Below are positions 52,151-62,935 of a stretch of 64,000 nucleotides of DNA, in pieces; the stretch's first letter is position 1, and each line of letters starts with the position of its first letter. Both the position numbers and the translations under genes were made by a program. Where the stretch lies: contig JAKJHU010000140.1 of NCBI GenBank assembly GCA_022316685.1, positions 372,001-436,000 on the forward strand, written 5' to 3'. The notes under the pieces are model-generated. The model was given only the letters and a program-made list of their open reading frames with translations. It was not told the DNA's origin and did no database searches. This DNA is from Progne subis subis (lineage: Eukaryota > Chordata > Aves > Passeriformes > Hirundinidae).

Positions 52151-54402
52151 CCTTTCCGTCCAGAAGCAGCAATATTAAAATTTCCTAGGCCTGTTTCTTT
52201 ATTGGTGTATAGTCCTTGGGCTGTAGTGAGCAGTGTGGATCCAGTTCAGCTGATAAGCAAACCTGACACCTGCATTCAGGGGAAGGCTTTTATTTTACTG
52301 GGGCTTCTTCAGGGTTTTTTTAATAAGCTTTATAAAGAGCCCTATCTTTATAAGCTTTTATAACTTTAAAAAGAGGGCTTTGCAGCAAAAGCTGTGGTAT
52401 TTCAGTGGAAGGAACCAGCTCATGTGGTAACACAAACGAGATATCTACAAGGCAACATAAACTCTCTGTAATAAGAGAGGAAACTATTATGCATTTTAAA
52501 CTTCTTATTCAAAGCTGTTCTGTATCTTGGGTGTCTGATCAGTGTTTGAAGTAAAGGAGGAAGCTCTGGTGCTTTACTAGAAAGGTTTTTTCTGCAGAAC
52601 ATCAGCTCTGTTGGAAGATGATGTTTTGGGTCTATTTTGGGTTGTGTAGCTATGCAGATACTGTTTCTGGGGTGACTGAGCCACCATTTACACCCAGCTT
52701 TTCTGATGGCTGCTATAAATGCACTCTCTGCTCTGTTGATGGAATTGCAATAAAATTTTTACTAATGAAATTAATTAAAAACTTCAAGGGTTGCATCTTA
52801 TGGGGATAAGAATTGATAGATACATGAAGGGTTCCTATGATGTGGGAGGGGTATGTGAAAGAACAGTGTAAGAGCTTAAAATGTTACTGTGATAATATTT
52901 GGGAATGTGGGTATCTTCATACAGTATATGTTGAAGTGGGATAAGAGGCTCATTAGGAAAACTGGAAATATCTTTCAGAATGTAATTCTAGTTAAATCAG
53001 GATAAAGAGTAAAAAGAATAATATTCTGTTCCCTTCTTCTGGTTTTTCACTCTCCAGTCTCCAGTGTGGGCAGTTCAAATGTCAGGTATAAGGGATGTAA
53101 TTCAAATGAGACTGTTTGGATTAACCTGCAGTATGAATGCTTTGAGTTAAAAATACCATAACTGTAATTCATTTTGTTGCATTAAATATGAAGGTTAAAT
53201 TCTGGTAAGTCATATCATTTAACATATGACTCTGGGGAATTGGCTAGGAAATATCCAGTGGTATGTGTTGGATAAAAAAAATTCACAGATGTTACCAGAG
53301 AACTTCCTGTTTAATTATTGTGTCTTATCATAGTACTTGCTCCTTTCAGTTCAGGTTTACCCCTGGGCTGACCCCTGTCAGTAAAAAGGTAATTCTTTTG
53401 GTTTCTTCTGTGCTTGGATTGTCTCTGCTGGTGCTGCATTTCTGGCACCAGAGTAGTAATGTTTGAATGAAGGTAGATAACTTCATGTTCTTGGAGTCAA
53501 TAATGGAATATGCTTGCTTGAAGTACATTCAGTGCATTTTTTTTTTTTTTTCCTTTGGCAGCTACAAGCTACCTTTTTGCTTCTTGTAGAAGGCTTTGAT
53601 CTTGACATGTTTCTAGAAACACATTTCTGATTTTAGAGCTGACCCCGATAAGATATTCTAGTTGGTTGAGGGGGCTTTTTTTGGTGGTTTTGTTCATGGT
53701 GTTGTTTTATTTTTTTAACCCATCATCTTGGGGTATGAGTGATTCTTCATCTTCCCTCTTACATGCAAAAATGTCCTATATGATCAGAGCTCATCTTTTT
53801 GCCTGCTTGCATCTGAACCCCCCGGGTGACACTGCAAGAGTACACAATTGCTGGTCCCTCCTCCATTTTCAAACAAGAAGGAAACCCCTTAGTTATCCAA
53901 ATACTTTTCTGTTTTTTTGGCTTACTTGTAAGGAATGTGCTTTGGTAAGTGTCTTTGGGAGGAAGAACAGGGACTGGACTCTAAAACTTAGTCTGCATTT
54001 AAAGTGGGCTCTGAACACAGACTTCACAATGTGCAGTTGCTGTTAGGGGCAGCACAGATGTAAAAATCACTGTATGGCAGGGGAGAAAGTGCTGTAACTG
54101 TGGATTTTAAAAGGTTCCAGGTCACGCAGACTGGATACATCATTAGAAAAAAAAAAGGAGAAGATGTCTTAATAATATGTTCAGCCCTTAAGGGTTATCT
54201 AGATATCTGTCTTCTTGCCTTTTGGCATCTGGAGGCTCATGTGTCCCAATACATGACAGAAAAAAAGTCAGTGGGTGTATTTTCATAGCTTGAGTCAGGT
54301 GGTGGAGCAGGCATCTTTCTAAACCAGGGCTTTGTGTGTGCTAGTGTATTCAAGCTAATGTGTTTCTCAGTCCTTTGAAAAGCGTTTCAGCTTTGCAGGG
54401 GC
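52151..54402. other. Intronic stretch, no gene seen
   Basis: No recognisable exon, RNA gene or transposon. A T14 run lies near 53539. Confidence 0.45.
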
Positions 54403-54753
54403 GGTCTGTGTTGTTATGCAGTAATTGGGTTTATGTTGTGTTTCATCAGATTTGTAATCTGTATCACGTGGTTTGTCCTTGCTCAGCTGTAACCCAACTC
54501 TCTTCCACTCCCACTTTCTCCCTGATTGGGTAGTGTCTTGTCCCTGCCTCTGGGCCCTGCCCCCTGGGGAAGAAGCCTGAGCACGGGCAGGGCCTCATTT
54601 CTCTGGCACCAGTGAGCCATCGGGAAGATCTCCAGCCAAGCAGGGCAGGACTCGAGAATAAAAGCTGTAATATCCCACCCAGTGATAGAGAGCAGACTCT
54701 TTCATTTTGCCATTGGCGGTCGTCTAGTCTCATAAAGAAATACAACAGGTCTG
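54403..54753 (+). mobile_element. Solo LTR of an endogenous retrovirus, with 6-bp target duplication
   Basis: The element runs 54409-54747 (339 bp). It starts TGTTGT and ends ACAACA, a perfect 6-bp terminal inverted repeat. It is flanked on both sides by ggtctg (54403-54408 and 54748-54753), an exact 6-bp target-site duplication. Inside are an inverted CAAT-type block (ctgattgggtag) and an AATAAA at 54657-54662, in the order expected for a plus-orientation LTR. A 6-bp duplication is typical of ERVK-like (beta/alpha-type) retroviruses. No internal retroviral sequence is attached, so it is a solo LTR left by recombination between two LTRs. It is non-coding; the minus-strand open frame over it is fortuitous. 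Confidence 0.85.
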
Positions 54754-56158
54754 GATGCAGTGAACAGTGGTCTTTAGTCTGACTTGGCTTGGTGTGCCCT
54801 CGGTCTCATTTGTATGTGTCATCTTAGCTGAGTCTTCCCTCTTCATGAAACTCTTCCTGGTGGTATCTGCAGGATTCCTCCTCACTGCTGCTGAAACACA
54901 GGGTGGAGGTGCTGCTGTGCAGACCAGGGATCAAATCCTGTGGGTGTGTGGATCAAACTCGGCTGTCAGCTCTCACCAATAAGACAAATTATTCCAAAGT
55001 GCTTTTTCCTGTTAGTTTTCTGCAGCTGAAGTGTGAGGAGGTATAAAGAAAACAGTGTCTCCTAGAGATGGGAGAGGCAGTAATAGTCTGTGAAGGATGC
55101 ATTACTTTGTTCTGGTGTGTAATCGTTCTTATAAATGTTTTACATTCTGTATTCAAACCTGTTCTTCAGGTAGTCACGTTTCTGTCAGCATTATATAACT
55201 CTGTGACATTGGACTGTCTGTTAGAGACAGGAGAGGTGCAGAGGAATCCAGCTTGTGAATCACTCTCACTTAAAACCTTTGTTGGAAACTGGGAAGGAAA
55301 GAGCCTGAGGCCACTAGAGGAGCAGTTCAGGGAAGGTGATGTGGAAGCAAAACTACATAAATTAAAAGGTACAAAGTTAATGAGGTTTCAGCAGCTGGAA
55401 TGCAATTAACTTCCTCTTCACTCCTACCTTTCTCACCTACCTGCACGTGGGTTAACAAAGGTCAGTTATTTGTGTCATCTGATACAAGGCTTTGACTCAG
55501 CACCCTGAGTTCAGGTGTAATTTTTATTGTGCTAAGATTACAGATATACCAAAATCCCACCAGTAGTGTAGTGCAGAGCACTTAAGGTTTGTGTTTTATA
55601 TTGCTGCTTTACAAGTTTTGCTGTTGGCAAGCAGCAGTTTATAGACAGTTACAAATATGTATACTATCCCCCTAATCTCAAGGAACTCTGGCTATTAGGT
55701 GAGCAAAAACAGTAAATGGCTTAGCCTTCTGGGCATGCCCATAAAAGATGATGCAAGGTATGGAGGACTTAGTTTCATCTTTGTCTTAGAGCTAGTTTAA
55801 TGTGCCTTTAGCATTTGAGTGTGAAGATGAAGCTTTGCCCCATGTGTGCATGGTGAAAATGCATCACAGTGAACTGAAGGGTTTCCTGTCTAACCTTCCC
55901 CAAAGCTCTTGCTTCAAAGACTGACTGAGATTTACGTGGCTTTTCTATTCAGAGCTTTGGTACTTGTCAGCCTTAAAAACACAGATGAGAAATTTCAGAA
56001 GCATATTTTTAGCAGATAATTCAAAGTTCTGTTTGTGGACCAGGTGTGTTTTAATACAATACTTGGGCATTTGCATAGCCTTACTGATTTGTGGAATTTC
56101 TTTGTTTGTTTGTTTTGTTTTGTTTTTTCTTGAGTAGGAGGCATTGGTTTGGTGGTTT

Positions 56159-56182
56159 TATATATATATATATATATATATA
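56159..56182. repeat. (TA)n microsatellite
   Basis: A pure TA dinucleotide run of about 12 units. Confidence 0.95.
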
Positions 56183-58344
56183 AAATAAATAATTGCAGTG
56201 AATGTGGTCTAGGTAGCTGGCTTTGGGTATGTCCTTGTTTTCTCCCTGAATATGATAGAACTGTTATGTTTTTGCTATTGCAAAGTGTAATAAGATTAAA
56301 CACCAAACATCAGGCCAGAAAGAAACGTGCCTGTCTGGAAATCATGAAGTTCTTTTCCTTCAGGGTTTCCTAGGCATTTTGCAGTGGTGCAGGGAAACTG
56401 TTTCTATAGTTTAGCTCAAGGTTCGAAACCTTCTAGAGAAGCAGTGATATTTTCTAACTTTCCATGTTTGTGGTCTGCACAGGGCAGAGGAGCAAAAGAG
56501 AGCACATCTACTATTCCAAAGATACTGAACATATAATCTGGGTGAAATCAAATCTATTCTTGTGACTTTAAATTTGAGTCAAAGAGTAATGAATTGAGGG
56601 AAGTGTTAATGTGTTGTTGAAGAGCAGCAAAAATTAAGAGGAAGGATGAGGAGTTGTGATTGATTGTTGTACCTGCTGCTCATCTTTCACTCTGCCTTTT
56701 TTTATAGGCAAATTGAGAGAGATTGAAATACATTAAGGATACCTCAGTGACATCCCTCCATTTGAATTTCTAACTGTCCCTAACGTGCTTGAAAAAATAA
56801 TTAGGCTAAAGGGGCTAATAGCATTGTTAGGAAAAAGAGAAATACTGATGAAGACCTCCTGTACCCCCAGTGTCTTCTGCAGTCAGTGCCTGACCAGTAT
56901 TAGTTTTTAATGTCTACCTTTTTTTTTTCCTTGGCCATGGTTGAGGCAATAGTTGCTACTACAGACTTGGCCAAAGGGAGAATTTGCCAAAATGCTTGGA
57001 GGATGGTACTGCACTTGTTGCTGCCCCTTTCTGCTCTTCTGTTAGGGCAACACTGTCAGATGCTGTGAAGGCCTGTGTGACACAATTATTAATAGTGCAC
57101 CTGTATTTCTAATAAAACTTCAAAAGTGCGTCTAATGTGTTTTCTCAATGCAGTCTGTGAAACAGGAGGTTTCCTGTATAAAATACACATGGGTGTGTCA
57201 TCAGAAACAGAACTTGCATAGAGATTTTTAAAAAAAGATCTTGTGTGTTTAAAATTTGCAAGAAGCGTCTGCGAGTGGAGGAAGAATTTCTGATTGAAAT
57301 AGTTGTGCTTCATCATTAAACTCACTGGTGGTGGATCTTCATTTACTTGTAACACCAGATGTGGTAAATGTAATGAATTTTGTCTTTTGTCTTGTCTTTC
57401 ACTTAACTGAAAATTTTAAAAGCTTTTTTTTCAGTAGTCTTTTATAAAGACTTTGGATTTGTCTACCAAGACCATGCAATAGAAAGAGATAGGCTTTTGT
57501 ATTCTGGATTGTAGTGTAGGCAGGAGAAAATATGTAAGTGTATGGAGATACCAGAAGCTATGGGAACCCACATCAGTGGTGCTATTTCTCTAAGCAAACA
57601 ATGACCAAAATGTTGGGAAAATTGACTCTTAGCTTTGAAGGCTTTCTAGGTTTGGTTTGGTTTCTTTTTACAAGTGATATACCAGGCTAAGCAAACACTG
57701 CACATAATGTGCAATGTATTTGAAATTAGCATGTTTCCAGACTGGTAATAAATACCATAAACGTCTGCCTATTAAAATAAGAGTTTGAAATGAGCTACCA
57801 GCTAGCTGTCTGATTTATGTCAGAGCTTTGCCAAATATACAGATCAGCAGGAACTCCTTCATGTGTCTTGGAAGGAGAGAGAAGCTGTGGGTATTATTTT
57901 TCTAGAATAAGAAATTTGCAGCTGTTCAGGCTGCAGTTTCGGTCTGATCTTTGGTTCTGACCCTGCACCATCCAGCCTTTTTCCACCACACCCAGTCCTC
58001 CAAGATGAAGTTGAACTTTGAGAGACGTGTCTATTGACTGGTAAATGAGAGAGAAGCCGATGTTTTTGTCAGTGAATAACTTCTCATGCAGCCTCAGTGT
58101 ATTCACAGAGACGAACCTGGCAATGGGGTGATGGTGGAACCAATTCTCATTCCTACTTCTATTCAGCTTCTGTTCAAAGAGGAGGAAAAGAGAGACTCTA
58201 CCAGAGCCCCAGATGAACTTAGTGGAGCTGTACAATAAGATCTTTTGCTCCCCCCCAGGAGTACTACTACATGTTTTGAACACTGCTAGGGGTCCATTTG
58301 TCTTTTTCTACAGTTTAAATTCATTAAAGGATTAAATGGGCTGA

Positions 58345-58380
58345 TGGTTGCAGGCAAATCCCAGGAGTTGCCTGCAACCA
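58345..58380. repeat. Perfect inverted repeat, 13-bp arms, 10-base loop
   Basis: tggttgcaggcaa (58345-58357) and ttgcctgcaacca (58368-58380) are exact reverse complements around the loop atcccaggag. The GC-balanced arms would form a stable hairpin in DNA or RNA. The total length (36 bases) is too short for a canonical pre-miRNA. Confidence 0.9.
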
Positions 58381-59658
58381 CCAGGTGCTGTGTGTGAAAA
58401 CAACATATGGGAAAACATTGTTTAATCAAATTGTTTGTGTTTGTGATAATCTGATCCTTGTAGATGAACCAGATCTGTGGTTTATTTTGGAGCTGGAAAA
58501 GGTTTCACATCATGTTTTTTGCTGTAAGGCAATTTGCATTTGTTTTGAGGAAGTCAAGCTACTTTCCTTTTAGGTCCCATCAAAAAATGCAGATTCACTG
58601 TAAACCAGTGCAGGCTAAGATGTGAAATGTTGTTAATAAGCACTGTGAAGAAAGTCTAAGGTCCAGCCAGTAATTATTGTGTGAAATTACTTTGCTTGTG
58701 ACATGTTTATGATGCTTGAAGATGCACTGAGCCTACCCAAGCCGTTTTGGCCTGCTGCCATTATCTCCCACAATCTGCATCTGAGGCGGTGCTGAAATCT
58801 GCATCCACATTTTACACTCTTAATGCGGTCATCCTTAGCCTTGTGCTTTCCAGAATGCCAACTTTTATGGGAATTCAGGCATCTTTTCCTGCTGTTAGTC
58901 ACTTGAGCTGAAGTTAGGTGGTTTTGCTGGGGCCTCTAGTGGTCTCAGACTGCATTACTCCTCCAAAGCTGCTGTTCGGGGATGGGGAGGGAGGATTGCT
59001 TTCCTCCCTGCCTTTGGAGAGATTTACCCAGCTACGGGGCAAGGGTAGTGCCATACAGAAATTTGGGTTCTAGTGGAGCATTTTACACGGAGTTAAAACT
59101 GAATGTGCTGAAGGAACATAAATGAATGGTGATAAACAGCAGCAGAGCGTGAAGGAGGAGAAGGTTAGCCTGAGAAGTCTGTGTTGGGCAGCGGTCACAT
59201 ACTGGTTTCTCTCAGCTGCACAGCTCACAGATTTTAGATTAGGAAGTTTTCAGGACCCTGATAAAGACAAAAAGAAACTGTATTAAGAGAAGTGTAGAAT
59301 TAAGGCAGGAAAGAGCAAAATATTTATATACCAGTATCAAGGCTGCCCCAAAAAGAAGTGAATTTCTGTGTAAACAAGACAGTTATGAGCTGTGTGAGAG
59401 AACTTCAGGCTTTCACTGGCCATGCTTCTCCTGCCACCAGACAGGGTGTCATAGATTAAAAATTTGGGGTTTTTTTGTCAATATAAATAATCTTTCTTGA
59501 TGTTGTCTTTGTGCTTTAGTGTAAGTTTTAAAATCCCTTTACAACTAGTTTTACTTGGAAAACTCTCAAACCAAATCCAGCTCAGTGTTATTCTCTCTGT
59601 AGAGTATTTTTTGACATTTCTGTGAGCAAAGATTGTGCAGAGTCCAAGGTGTCTGGCA

Positions 59659-60044
59659 CAACATAGTGAAATATTGTTGTGATAAGAAAAACTTGAGAGT
59701 CCTGACTGCACTCAGCTAAGCAGATGTGAAATAGGTCTCTGTCAGGAAATGCTGTTCCTTTTTGTGACTATGCTGCAAAGGCCTGGCAGCTGCTGGCTCT
59801 GGTGAGCATTTTCCATGGTGCCTGGGTGGCCAGCCCTGCTGACATGGCAACAAGTGAAGTGTTGTGTCATTGCCACCCTTTCTCCTTTTTTTCATTGTAT
59901 CCTGCTTCTTCCAGGGTGTGCCTGAGTAATGACTCAGAGTGAAAAAATAGCGCTCTCTAGTTGTACGCAGGAATGTGGCTTGTTCATGTAAAATAAAGGT
60001 TGATGCTTCCTCACTTTATTTAAAAAAAAAAAAAAAAAAAAAAA
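59659..60044 (+). pseudogene. Candidate retroposed mRNA 3' end (processed copy)
   Basis: The segment ends in 23 A (60022-60044) with an AATAAA at 59992-59997, 24 bases before the tail: the geometry of a polyadenylated transcript. The 8 bases after the tail, gtctggca (60045-60052), recur at 59651-59658, which would be the left target duplication. The body has no recognisable coding sequence and would be 3' UTR-like. The source gene is unknown. An 8-base match at this distance could also be chance. Confidence 0.4.
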
Positions 60045-60146
60045 GTCTGGCAGTGTTGACTGGAAGTTCCTCTTAGAAGAGGAGGGGTTTTTTTTCAATT
60101 CAAGCACTGCTCTTGCACTTCCATCTCCAGTTCCATGTCAGTTAAG

Positions 60147-60247
60147 TGTTGTGGTTTAGCCCCAGCTAGCAAGCAAGTACCCCATCCAAAACAGCCCCAC
60201 ATCAGCCACTATGGAGCAAGTTAACTCTGCCCCAGGTGAAACCACCA
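60147..60247. mobile_element. Internally deleted avian ERV LTR remnant
   Basis: It begins tgttgtggtttagccccagc, the start of a widespread bird LTR family, and ends with a ttaactctgccccaggtgaa block that resembles that family's other end. Between the two only about 50 bases remain, whereas the full LTR is several hundred bases, so most of the interior is gone. No target duplication was found. The family match is from memory. Confidence 0.5.
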
Positions 60248-61116
60248 TGGTATGACATGGAACTTGAGTAGAATAACAATTTGGGGTTTAGTAATTAGTT
60301 GTTTTCAGTATTACTCCTTGCCATTGTCAGATAAACACTTTGTTCTCTTTATAACCTCCCTCAGTGGGATGGTCTCTGAATTACACATACAAGTTACTGG
60401 GTTATGTAAATTATTTAAGCTTGTTGAAACTTTTCACTCTTTCTTTCGGCTGAAGTTCTGCTGTTTCCTCAGTTGGAGGAATGATCCTACTAAACTATGA
60501 GGTGGTCTGCAGCACTTAATGCCTGCAGTTAATCACGATCTGGGTAAGACAGAACTGCTCCTGGGCTGCTTGGAAACGTTTTAAACTGGAAGTCATTGGA
60601 ATTAAATCTAATGGTGTGCTCTGTGGTCAGTGGTGAGAGAGCTGTCATTTGCAATGCAGTCATGTTTGGGTTTTGGTGTCTGCACTTTTCTATTCATTTT
60701 AGATATGTTGCCCTGAAAACTCCTTGCTCCTAGGCTACCCATCTGAAAAGCAGTTACAGGTAAAACTTGCGGAAGAATCAAGAGAGGTAAAAAGTATGTG
60801 TTATCCCAAATATCTTTTTGGTGTCTCATCTCGGTTTTCTTACAAGGCTTTGTCTTCTACAGCACTTTTAGTTCATTGGAGGTGCTGCAGAAACTAGAAT
60901 GTCCTCATATGTTTTCATAAAAGCCATTGGAAAAAAATTATATTTGGTCTCCCTTTGCAGAAAGGCTTGCTTCAGGGAAGTCAGAATTTAGAAATGTCAG
61001 GGGCAAAATATAAATACATGCAAAGTGGAAATAATCTTTCCTCTTTCACATAACTGCATAACAGCTCAAAATAGCCCTTGCACAGTTGTGTGTGCCTGTT
61101 TCAGGGTTCTGCACAT

Positions 61117-61870
61117 CTCCCTGTCTTGGTTTTGAAAAAGAGTTGCCTGCCAGGGAAAACTAGAGCCTCCCTTGGAATGGAGGATGTAAACCCCCTTCCC
61201 TCCAAATTATTATAATTTTGCAGTTAGGGGCTCTCAGGCAAAGATATGGGAAATAGGAGTAACAGTCCTTTACTGGGAATATTAAAAATAAGAAGGAAGA
61301 TACAAATGTTGTAATAAAAAAACAAGCAAGGAAGCAAAGATCCTGGAAAAAACCCTGACAGAGTCAGGGATACAACCTGGCCCCTTGGTGGTCAGGGTGT
61401 TGGAAGCAGTCCAAATAAGTCCTCCTGGAGTAACAGATGTGGTTCTGTGGTGTAGAGATGGTCTTGTAGAAAATCCAGTGGTGGCGAGATGGGTTCAGTC
61501 TTCCTCTGGGAATACAGTGGAAAAACAGGATACCTAGTGTCCTTCAGTCGCAGTTTTTATCTAGCTGGGAACAGCTGGCTCCTCCCCCACTGTGTGGGGC
61601 ATCTCACAATGGGATGATGGAATGTGTCATGTCATTGGTGGGCCCTAATGGCCCATTATTAGAACATGTCCCCCTGGAGGATGGAGGGGTGGTGAAAGAG
61701 ATAAGAAGCACTGCCCCACCTGGTTTTAATGGCTGAGCCATTATCAGGAGGCATCCTCTTCCTTCCACCCCTGGAGTGGCAAGAGAAGGACAAAACGTCT
61801 CCCAAAAGACCAGCCTTCAACAAATGAAATAGAATACACATTTCTAGGTTACATAATCCAATACACTCCC
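61117..61870 (-). mobile_element. Solo LTR of an endogenous retrovirus, with 5-bp target duplication
   Basis: The element runs 61122-61865 (744 bp). On the plus strand it starts TGTCTTGG and ends CCAATACA, imperfect 8-bp terminal inverted repeats with 7 matches. It is flanked by ctccc on both sides (61117-61121 and 61866-61870). The minus orientation is inferred from a TATA-like ctagataaaaactgc block read on the minus strand (plus positions near 61548-61562). The sequence resembles a high-copy passerine LTR family. A 5-bp duplication fits an ERVL-like or similar class. No internal retroviral genes are attached. The minus-strand open frame at 61659-61985 runs beyond the LTR and is fortuitous. 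Confidence 0.8.
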
Positions 61871-62238
61871 TAATACAACAGGGTGGCCTAGGAGGGTCCA
61901 GCCCCACCCAGTTCCTAACAAACACCAGCTCATGTTTCTTTCTTCTGAGTTCTGCGTCTCCATGGTCATTAGCAGAGCTGCTCATTTAAGGTTAAAAGAA
62001 GACTCCAAATATCTTGTAAAAACTTAGTGCTGTTTCTAAAAATTAGAGCTTTTTACTCTAGGATAAACCCACTTAGAGCATACATTCTGTGAAGTGTTGC
62101 ATTGTGTATGGTCTGTGAGTAGCTGCATAAAATACCAGAGGGAAAATGGGTGGATCTGATAGTTGCACAGCATATTTTCCATTTTTCATTGGAAGCGAAT
62201 GCATCATATTATTGAGATCATCTGGAGTTAATTTGAAT

Positions 62239-62394
62239 GAAAGGAAAAAAAAAACCACCAACCAACCAAAAAAACCAAACAAACAAACAAAAAAACAAAA
62301 ACACAAACAAACAAACAAAAAAAAAAAAAAAAAAAAACACAAAAAAAAAGAGGCCCACACCCAAAAAACCACACCAAAAAAACAAAACCCACAG
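62239..62394. repeat. A/C-only low-complexity tract
   Basis: Built from caaa, ccaa and aaaac units with A runs of up to about 20. Open frames made of K, N, Q, T and P on plus, and F, L, V, C and G on minus, are composition artefacts. It has the same class and strand bias as 52012-52150. Confidence 0.9.
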
Positions 62395-62504
62395 AACTAT
62401 TATGGACTAAAGTTAGAGTGAGTTTAGCAGAGTAAATATACACTAGATTGGGGGAAAAAAGAAAACCAACCCCAAACTCTAGCACTGCATCCAGCAAGTA
62501 GTCA

Positions 62505-62539
62505 GTCTTCAATGAAACTTCAATGTCTTCAATGAAACT
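62505..62539. repeat. Short tandem duplication, 20-base period
   Basis: gtcttcaatgaaact occurs at 62505-62519 and again at 62525-62539, so about 20 bases were duplicated locally. Confidence 0.9.
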
Positions 62540-62784
62540 AGGTAACATAATTAAATGTTATCTTCTGGCTTAGCCTCCTGTTGATTATTTCCTCCTCCAA
62601 GTAGTAAGGGCCTAATACAGGAGGGCTAAGTATCCACAAATGCCACTGAGCAACTGAATTATCTTAGCACTCCTTCAGCACACAGGCTTTATCCACATTG
62701 TCTTTTTCCTCTTTGCACAGTAAGCACAGAGGAAAACACCTGCTTTTCTTGGCTTGGCATTTTTGTGTAAATTAAAGGCTGGCT

Positions 62785-62935
62785 GGAAGTGTGCAGGAGG
62801 TGTTTGGATGTGGCACTTGGGGATGTGGTTCAGGGGTGATTGTGGGGGTGCTGCGTTGACAGTTGTACTGGGTGGTCATGAAGGTCTCTTCCAGCCTTGA
62901 TGGTTCTGTGTTTTGTAATAGTGTAATGATTTGCA
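62785..62935 (+). mobile_element. CR1 LINE 3' tail fragment
   Basis: The end reads gtcatgaaggtctcttccag, then ccttgatggttctgtg: the sense 3' end of CR1 (ggtcttttccaaccttgatgattctgtg type). It is preceded by a diverged gttgacagttgtactgggtg block. It is the only plus-oriented CR1 copy seen here, it is severely 5'-truncated, and its left edge is approximate. Confidence 0.75.

Larger units (their letters stand above)
54754..59650. other. Intronic stretch, no gene seen
   Basis: Contains a G/T-type simple run (56101-56132), a TA microsatellite (56159-56182) and the hairpin at 58345-58380. No exon was recognised. Confidence 0.45.

Noticed and set aside
61659..61985. Minus-strand 108-codon frame as a retroviral protein
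   Set aside because: It lies mostly inside the LTR, which is normally non-coding, starts outside it, and shows no gag, pol or env motif that I recognise.
62073..62548. Hydrophobic or Lys/Asn-rich open frames around the A/C tract
   Set aside because: Low-complexity translation artefacts of simple sequence.
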